Assembly (NCBI GenBank): GCA_003551785.1
Contig: PUNP01000726.1
Location: forward strand, 1 to 17,991
Source: Candidatus Brocadiaceae bacterium
Lineage (GTDB): Bacteria > Planctomycetota > Brocadiia > SM23-32
Length of the DNA stretch: 17,991 nucleotides
Direction: 5' to 3'
Of the stretch, positions 6,509 through 15,500 are shown piece by piece. Under the pieces are notes generated by a model, which was given only the letters and a program-made list of their open reading frames with translations, was not told the origin of the DNA and ran no database searches. Numbering within the stretch: the first letter of the stretch is position 1; each line of letters starts with the position of its first letter. The translations under genes and the position numbers were made by a program.

Positions 6509-9500
6509 GATGGTATGAGTGATGGAGATGCGGCGCTGCGGGACGGCGATCTCCAATCCGCCATAGCGCATTATGAGGCTGCACGAACGGCAGACCCTGA
6601 CGATCCGGCGGCCAACCTGATGTATTCACTTACGCGCCTGGCGGACCTTTTTGACAATCCGGGGAATGCCGGTGATATATTGGATGATTGGGGGATTACC
6701 TACGAGAGGAACTTATATGATTTTGTCGATCAGCTCAATGCTTATGACCCCGACGACCCTGACTTCGACCCGGATGAGTATGAGTGGCCGTTCTCCGTTC
6801 CGGAAACCTTTGAAGACTGGGATTTCGACACCGCACCTTCCGTCAATAATACCATCGACGCCTTCCATTCCACACTTACCGGACGCATTAACGATATTTT
6901 TGTATACTGGGACGCCGTTTCCGGCGCTGATGAATCCTGGTCCCATGACCTGTATGCCGATATGCTGCCCGGAGCCGATTCTGAATGGGAAGATTACCTT
7001 ACGGTTGACGGGTTGGATGGACAGGCCCTGGAAGCCGTTTTAAACCTCGTATCCGTCCCCCTGAATATTATTTCAGCATACGACCTTGACGTTAATTACA
7101 GCGATCTGACCCAGGAAGGCTGGATGCCCACCGCCGATTATTTTAAAAGTGATGCCGCCGATTTTCTTACTTTCCGGAATACCGCTGCTTTTGATGATGC
7201 TAAGAGCAATCTTATTAAAGCTCTTGAGTTGATAGATGAGGGACTGGATGAAATTATCCACCATGATATTGATAACTGGAACCGTTCCGGCCTGATAGAT
7301 CTCTTGATCGATGAAGTCAAATATCCGGAACAGTATGGTGATGATGAAGGGGAAGGGGGCGAATTGAACGGAGTGATTGCTGAAGCTGAAATGAATGACA
7401 ACGGTGAGCCGAGCGAAGATTGGTATCTGCTTGTAGATGACCTTGAGCTGATTCAGGATTTTGTGCTTCTGGCACTCGACTCGCTGCAGTATGAACGACC
7501 GGAGGAATTCGAGTTTGACGAGGAGCAGGACCCCGTTATGATTGATCTGTCTAAACTCTTCAGCGATCAGATGTCCCGTGAAGACCTTCCGGAATTTATT
7601 GATCTATATGAAAACGGCGAATTTGACGGCGTCAGCTTTGATTTCGACAACATGCCTGAAGACTTTATGACCTTTAACGGCATTCTGCCCGATTGGACCG
7701 ACAGGACGGTAACGGCAACTTCCACGAGCGGTGGCGTCATTGAACCTGCCGGTGAGGTGAAGGTCACTTACCTCGTTGGCAGAGAGTTCACTCTTATTCC
7801 TGATCCGAACTATTATATTGCCGACCTTGTCGTTGACGGCAGGAGCGTCGGCCCCGCCGAGAGCTACTGGCTCGGGAATGTGACTGCCGACGGCCTTATT
7901 ATCCATGCCGTTTTTGAACCGAAAATCGGCATCTCCTCTATCGAAGAACTGCAGAAAATTGGGAATGACCCCGATTATCCGCTCGACGGCCGCTATTATC
8001 TGGAGAATGACATTGATACGTCGGCAACCGCGGACTGGCGGGAGACAAGTGACTATTTCGCCGGACTTGCCGGCTGGAGTTGGCACCATGTATCCATAGC
8101 ATCCGCGGCCGAAGAGGGGTCTTTGGAAGTCTGGGTTGACGATATACGGCGCGATCCGGCCATGCAGAGCAGTGCATGGACTTACGGGTGGCGTATAGAT
8201 GAGAACAATGACCTTCGCTTTTACGATGCAGAGGGAAGAACGGTAACACCCGCTGCTCTTTACGGGGTTGACAATAATGTTATGGTTACTGTTTCCTGGG
8301 AACTGGCCACCGAACAGTATCCCGTCGGTTTTCTCCCGCTGGGTGAAAACTGGAATGACCCCTTCACCGGCGTGCTGGACGGACGGGGTTACGTTATCTC
8401 CAACCTGTACCAGAACAGCCCTTACGTCTCTACACTGGGGCTTTTTGGTTATATCGACCACGGCGGAACGGTGAGAGACCTCGGGCTTGAAGATGTCGAT
8501 ATCAGTGGAGTGACAGAATCAGATTGGGGTGAAGTCGGTGCCCTGGCGGGAGCCATATACTCCGGAGGTTTTGTTGAAAATTGTTATTCTACCGGGCGTA
8601 TCCAGAGCGGGTCCAGTGCCGGCGGACTGGTCGGTTACAGCGCCGGTAATATACAACATTCATGGTCGGCATGCCAGGTGATCAGCGGCGGGCATCATCT
8701 TCATCATGAAGGCGGTGTGGGAGGTCTGTTGGGGATGAACGACGGCCTGGTATGCTGCTCTTATGCACTCGGGAATGTAACAGGTCCGGGATCGTCAGGG
8801 GGGCTTGTTGGAACAAATTACGGCGGCGATGTGCGCAATTCTTACGCTCGGGGAAATGTTGAGGCGGTGCGGCGTGTAGAAGGTTACTATCTGGGCGAAG
8901 GTTACTATACTGAGCCAGAGATACTGCAGACGGTGTTTTACATCTATCTTTATGACGGTGCTCTTAATCCGGACTCTATGACTGTATATCTTGATGGTAT
9001 TAAAGTTGTAAAGGAAAATTATCAGCTTGAAGCTGCAGAAGATGGATACATGTGGATTATTACTTTTGATGACGGGCCGGCGGAAAACACGATAATAACC
9101 ATAGATTATGAAGTGTTCTCCGCAGCCGGCGGCCTTATAGGTTCGGTAATGTACGGTCATGTTGATAAGTCTTACGCCACCGGTACTGTTAACTCTACCG
9201 TTCCACCGGACGGTATGGCTTCTATGCAGGTCATCGGCGAGGGAACTGCCAGCTACGGCGGCGGCCTGGTGGGCGAGTTCTGGGGAGGCACAATCACCAA
9301 CTCGTTCTGGGATACCGAGTCTTCGGGTACAGGCAGAAGTCAGGGAGGTGTCGGAAAAACAACGCAGCAGATGAAGGAGGTGGCGACCTATACCGATATC
9401 TCGGGCAGCGGGAACGTCTATACCGATATATACATCGCAAGTGGTCATTCCTACAGCTATTATGATGAGGGCCTCGGACGATGGAGCAGCCGGCAGGAAG

Positions 9501-12500
9501 ATACGTTCGATTTTTTCAGAACGAACCCCGGGACGGAGACGATTTATCTTGATGGCACGGCACTTTCCTCCAGCGATTATTTCATCGACTATGATGCCTT
9601 GCTGCTGATCTTTTATTCTGCTCCCGGATCGGGGGTAGTGATCACAGCCGACTTTGAATCGGTGGGCAGTCTGGGATTGCATGAGCCCTGGGACTTTGTC
9701 GGTAATCCCCACGATGATCAGGGCATCCTTGATATCTGGGATATAAGCGCTGACAAAAACGACGGCTACCCGTTCCTTGTTGGACCTGTTGACGGTTACC
9801 GAATTACACTGTCCGCTGAACCTACGGTTGGCGGCAGCGTTACTGGTGCGGGTTTCTATCAGCCGGATGAAGAAATAACCGTTACCGCTGTTCCTAACCA
9901 GAATTTCGAGTTCGTCAACTGGACACAGAACGATGAGGTTGTCTCTGACCAGCAGAACTATACCTTTGTTGTGGATTCCGATCGTCACCTCGTTGCCCAT
10001 TTCTACAGTGAAGCCAATGTTATTGAATTGATCGCTGAACCTCACAATGGCGGGACGGTTACAGGGGGCGGGGCGTATTATGACGGCGAAACCGTTAGCA
10101 TTTTAGCAACTCCTGCAACAGGCTTCGAATTTGTCAACTGGACCGAAAACGGTAATGTCGTGAGCACGGACTCTGATTACCAGTTTACCGCTGAATCAGA
10201 TAGAACTCTTACAGCGAATTTTGAGCGTAAGCAATTCACGATCAGTGCTGCTGCCAATGAAGGCGGTTCTCTCGACCCTGAAGGAGATGTAAATGTCTAC
10301 TACGGTCAGCGCCTGCGTGTATCCATAACCGCCGATGACGGCTACCGTATTGATTCAGTGTTGGTAGACGGCGCCGATGTTGGTGCTGTTGACAGCTATG
10401 TGTTTGACAATATTACGGATAATCATTCTATCGAGGCAAACTTTATTCGTTCCAGCATCATCTCCGCTTCCGCAGGTCCCGGCGGTTCAATCTCACCGTT
10501 GGGAGATACTTATGTTGATGAAGGAGAAGACCAAACATATCAAATTACCGCCGATACCGGTTACCGGATACGTGAAGTGAGAGTGGACGGTGTCAGACTT
10601 TCTGATGATATAGTAGGTGATACGAATTTTGATTATACTTTCGAAAATGTTTCACACGCTGCCTACAGTATCCATGCAGACTTCGTCAGGGTCTATTCGA
10701 TCGATGCTTCGGCCGAAACCGGCGGAACGATCAGCCCCCAGGGCATTGTTAAGGTCGATGCCGGAACAGATAAGGAATTTACTATTACTCCGGAACCGGG
10801 GTATGAAACCGCTTATGTGCTGGTGGGGGGACGCTCCGTCGGTGCGGTCAGGCGCCATAATTTCCGCAATGTTGCCTCCGATCAGGTAATAAAAGCCGTT
10901 TTCGGGCAGGTCTTCAGTGTCACAGCCACCGCGGGCGACGGCGGTACTGTTACACCTTCAGGAGCCAGCAGTGTAGGCGAAGGTGGTTCACTGCAGTTCT
11001 CCATCACCGCCGATGCAGGCTATGGAATCAAAAGTATTTCAGTGGATAATGAACCTGAAAATATCGAGGGTATCGTCACAGAAAAAACATATACCCTGGC
11101 GAATGTGAATAAAGATCATATTGTGCATGTCGAGTTTGTCGAACTCCATACCATTATCGCGTCAGTGGCAGCGGGCGGCGGTGATATCCAGCCGGGTGGT
11201 GAAGTACCCGTCAGAGACGGCTCCGACCAGAGCTTTACTGTTACCGCTGATACGTACTTCAGCATAGATGATGTGCTGGTCGATGGAGAAAGCGTATTTG
11301 ATAAGGATTTTGATGACACTGATGAATTTGTCTATACATTCACCGATGTTCAAGAGGATCATGTGATCGAAGCGTCATTCACTCAGACAGTGGATGACAT
11401 TCCGGGTTTAGTTGTTGAGGACGGTGAAGAGCGTATCATCGATGTCGCTGAAACAAATATTGCGGGTGAAGTAAGAGTCAAATCCGGCGGGACACTGACC
11501 GTGAGAGGTACGGTAACGCTTACGGCTAATAATAACATCACAGTGGAAGAAGGGGGAGTTCTCATACTGGAGCCGGGTGCTCAGATAAAATTCTCACGTC
11601 AGAGAGGGATATACGTCGAAGGTGAATTAAAGGCCGAAGGTACAGCAGCCTCGTCCATCATCTTTACCGGTACCGATGAAACTCCCGGCTGGTGGGGTTC
11701 CATATATCTCAGAGGTCAGGGCTCCGCCGTTCTGGATTACTGTGAAGTTTCTTACGCCGGCCATGATAGCTGGTGGCAGCGGTTCGGCGATGCGGCAGTC
11801 TACATGAATTCCGGTGGTGAGCTTTCCATCAAAAATACCGTCATTCGCAATACCCAGGGCGACGGCCTCAGAATCAATCCCCAAGCCGGATACAGTTTTG
11901 AATCTGAAGCCAATACTTTTGACAATAACAGGCGCGGTGTTCTGATGGAATCCATCGTCTCGTTCTATGATGCCGACTCCACTTTTACTGACAATGATTC
12001 CGCCGATGTTTATGTCACCGGTTCCTCAGTCAACAAGGAGGTCGTTTGGATGGTGGGCAATGACTACTCTGTTGAGGTATCCACATCTTTAACGGTAGCA
12101 GAAAACGCTTCACTTACAGTTAACCCGGGTACCGTGGTTAAATTCCAGCAACACAGGGGAATTTTTGTTGATGGTGAATTCACGGCGGATTCGGCGGTAC
12201 TGACCGGAACACAGCAAACTTCGGGATGGTGGGGCGGTATCCATATTCGTAACGACGGCTCTGCTTCCATCCATAATTCAGAAATTTTATATGCGGGCGC
12301 AAGTGGATGGTGGAGCGCCAAATTTAATCGCACTGCCGTATATAAAGAAGGCTCCGGCAGTCTTGAAATCACTGATACGACAATCAGCCATTCCAGCAAC
12401 AGTGCTATGGAAGTCAGAAGCGGATACGATGAATTCGTCTCTTCCAATAATGTTTTCAGCAATAATCACCATGGCATAGTGCTCGGTGTAAATGCTTCGT

Positions 12501-15500
12501 TTGTTGATTCCGATTCGCAGTTTGTCGACAATACCTCGTATGACTTGCAGGTGTCACACGGCACGATAAGTGAAGACGTTGTCTGGGAAATTGACAGTGC
12601 TTATTCAATGTATGTGGCAAGCACCTTAACTATTGCTCGTGGTGCGAAACTTACTGTCCGCCCCGGAACGGTTGTCAAATTCCAGCGCAACGCAGGTATT
12701 TTTGTTGATGGGCAGCTTGATGTCGAAGGCACGGAGGAAAGCCCGGTTGTGATGACGGATATACGTGACGACAGTCGTGGTGGGGATGCTAATAAAGACG
12801 GTGATGATTCCCACCCGGATGCCGGATGGTGGGGCGGTATTTATATCCGGGGGGCCGGTTCAGCAACACTCGACAACATTCGTGTTTATTATGCCGGAGC
12901 AGGCGGAACCTGGAGCGCGCGCTTTGGTAATGCCTCCGTATATAAGGCGGGGGCTGGTACGCTGACGCTCAATAATTCGGTTTTGTCCAACTCCTCCGGT
13001 GCGGGGCTCAGTGTCGCAGGCGCAGGCGGGCTTATCTCCTCTGCCGATAATGAGTTCCGAGACAATACTTACGGCGTATGGCTGCAGCCGGAAGGCTCGT
13101 TCGAGGATCGTAGCTCCGTTTTCTCCGACAATGCTCAGGCTGATGTATTCGTTCAGGGTGGAACAGTTAATACGGCGGCTGCATGGGGGCTTCACGATGA
13201 CTATTCCATTTATGTCAGTTCGACCATTACCATTGGAGAAGACGGTGAACTATCCATCTTGCCGGGCACTGTTGTCAAGTTTGCTGAACAGGCAGGTTTC
13301 TATGTGGATGGTTCCTTTGACGCCAAAGGTACCGGCGAAGATAGGATTTACTTCACCGACTGGCGCGATGATTCCGTCGGTGGCGATGCCAACAGCGACG
13401 GCGATGCTTCCGATCCGGAAGCTGGTTGGTGGGGCGGTATCCATGTGCGGGGCAGCGGTTCGGCCGAACTGCACTGGTGCGACGTCCGGTACGGCGGATT
13501 CGACAGCCCCTGGCGTTGGCGCCAGGGATTCGGTGATGCCGGTGTCTATAAAACCGGCACGGGTAACCTGACTATGCTCTATTGTACCGTTTCCGATATA
13601 GCCGGCAGTGGGGTGCTTATAATTGACAGCTCGGGCATCCATGAAATCAGGAACTCCCGCTTCCACTCCAGTGACATTGGTGCGTTAGTTATTGATCAGA
13701 GTGAACAAATACATTTCATCCTCTGTGAATTCTATGACAATGAAGTTTATGGTGTTCAAAATCAAAATTCCCACGATATCGATGCGCGCCGGCTCTGGTG
13801 GGGCGAAGAATCCGGGCCTCATCATCCGGAACTCAATTTCGACGGAACCGGTAACGAAGTGACCGACGGGGTGCTTTTCGATCCCTGGCGCAGCGCTGTT
13901 GACGAGATCATCGCACCGAGACGGTCCGGCATACTTATTCAGGGCGATAAACTCGTCTTCCGTGCCGCCAACCTCGCACAGCCGGGTGCGGGGTATCTCT
14001 GGGACTTTGATGGTCTCCGTGAGGGGGCAACCCTTCAAAACCCCGGTGAGGTATCTTTCGATACTTTAGGTGATTTTGAGGTGTCTTTGCACGTTGGGCT
14101 GGAAGATGCCATGGAATTGGCCGGTAAACGTAATTATGAAGTTATTGAAGATACCGGTAATATAGCTGACCTGGCGCTCATCGCTGATACTATAAGCACG
14201 GGCGGTATGGATATCCAGCAAATTACCACGGTTTCTTATACAGTGGAAAACATCGGGGATGGAGCGGCTGACGGTGATAACTGGAACGATGTTATCTACC
14301 TCTCGCGTAATCAATATCCCGAGGAAGGTGATCTTGTGCTTGGATATTCGAAAATTTCTCAAACCGTAGCGGCCGGTGGTTCTTATACCGGTGAAATAAT
14401 ATTAACTATTCCGAATTACGTCCATGATGGAGATTATTACCTGATCCTTTCTGTCGATGACGGTTGGGATATACTGGATAAAGTAAGGATGAACAACGTC
14501 TATGCCTGGCCGCTTGATGCCGATTTCCCGCAGCTGCTGCCTAATGTGGATTTCAACGCACAGCTTACTGAGGGCCGATTCGTTCACTATTACCGCATTG
14601 ATGCGCAAGCCGGACATAACCCGTATGTGACGGTGAGTTCTGACCTTGAATTTGAAGAATTTGCCCTCTTTGCATCTGAAGGAGAATTGCCGGCACGGAA
14701 CAATTATGACGTGCGTTCCGAAGGTTTTGATATGCTGCTGCCGGCAGAGAATGATGGAGTCTGGTATGTTATGGTTGCAGGCCATATCACTGGTCCGGGC
14801 GGTTCTTACGACATTTCTTTTGATACCCACCAGGTTAAAATAACCGGCAACGCTCCCGTCGAAATCGGCATCGAAGTACCGATTCCGCTCTCCATCTCCG
14901 GTGCAGGGTTCACCGAACCCGTGCAGGTCGAACTGATAGATGGTGGGGATGTCTATGAAGCGGACAGAGTTCAGGTGCACTCCTATACCCGTATATATGC
15001 GGAATTTGATGCTGACAGGGTGCCTCCCGGTGCCTACACGCTCCGTGTGAGGAGGGGGGACGGTGTTGTTGATGAGGTCGAAAATGCCCTCGATGTCCTG
15101 GATTTTGTTTTAGAAGAGATCGACAGCAACCTGAATATTTCAGAAGACACCACTTTCAGTGGCCGGGTGGTGGTTGGTCAGAACGTGCGTATTAATGTCA
15201 ACCAGGGTGTCGTTCTGAATATTCTACCTGGCACTGAACTGAGGTTCGATTCCGGCGCAAGACTCGAAGTCAGTGGTGAGTTGAATGTGCATGGGACGAC
15301 AGAATCCCCGGTCAGCATGACTTCTATAAAAGTTGAACCGGAGCCGGGCGACTGGGAAGGTATCAGGGTCAATCGGGACGGGCACCTCAACCTCAGCAAT
15401 TTTGAGATTCGTTATGCGAGGAACGCTATATGGATAGTGCCGCAGATGCAGAGAAGGGATCTCAATATCCATATCAATCTTATTAACGGAGTGATCCACG

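Larger units (their letters stand above)
7922..9796 (+). repeat. GLUG-repeat region, about six repeats
   Basis: It opens with the usual leader of these regions: IGISSIEELQKIGND, YPLDGRYYLENDID, then FTGVLDGRGYVISNLY. Repeats follow with the GG-L-V-G ... N-S-Y-x-x-G pattern: GALAGAIYSGGFVENCYSTG, GGLVGYSAGNIQHSWS, GGLLGMNDGLVCCSYALG, GGLVGTNYGGDVRNSYARG, GGLIGSVMYGHVDKSYATG and GGLVGEFWGGTITNSFWD. It closes with TTQQMKE and WDFVG...WDIS...GYPFL. GLUG repeats form beta-helix-like surface structures. Three foreign-looking modules interrupt the region and are listed separately. Confidence 0.85.

Noticed and set aside
8795..10045. A 416-codon minus-strand open frame (and a similar one of 285 codons at 7604-8461)
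   Set aside because: Both are antisense to the giant gene's GLUG and neighbouring modules. GC-biased codons on the plus strand keep the opposite frame open; no domain is recognisable in them.
9797..11386. CRISPR-like or DNA-level tandem repeat array
   Set aside because: The periodicity is about 72-80 codons at the protein level with diverged DNA; there are no short identical repeats with unique spacers.
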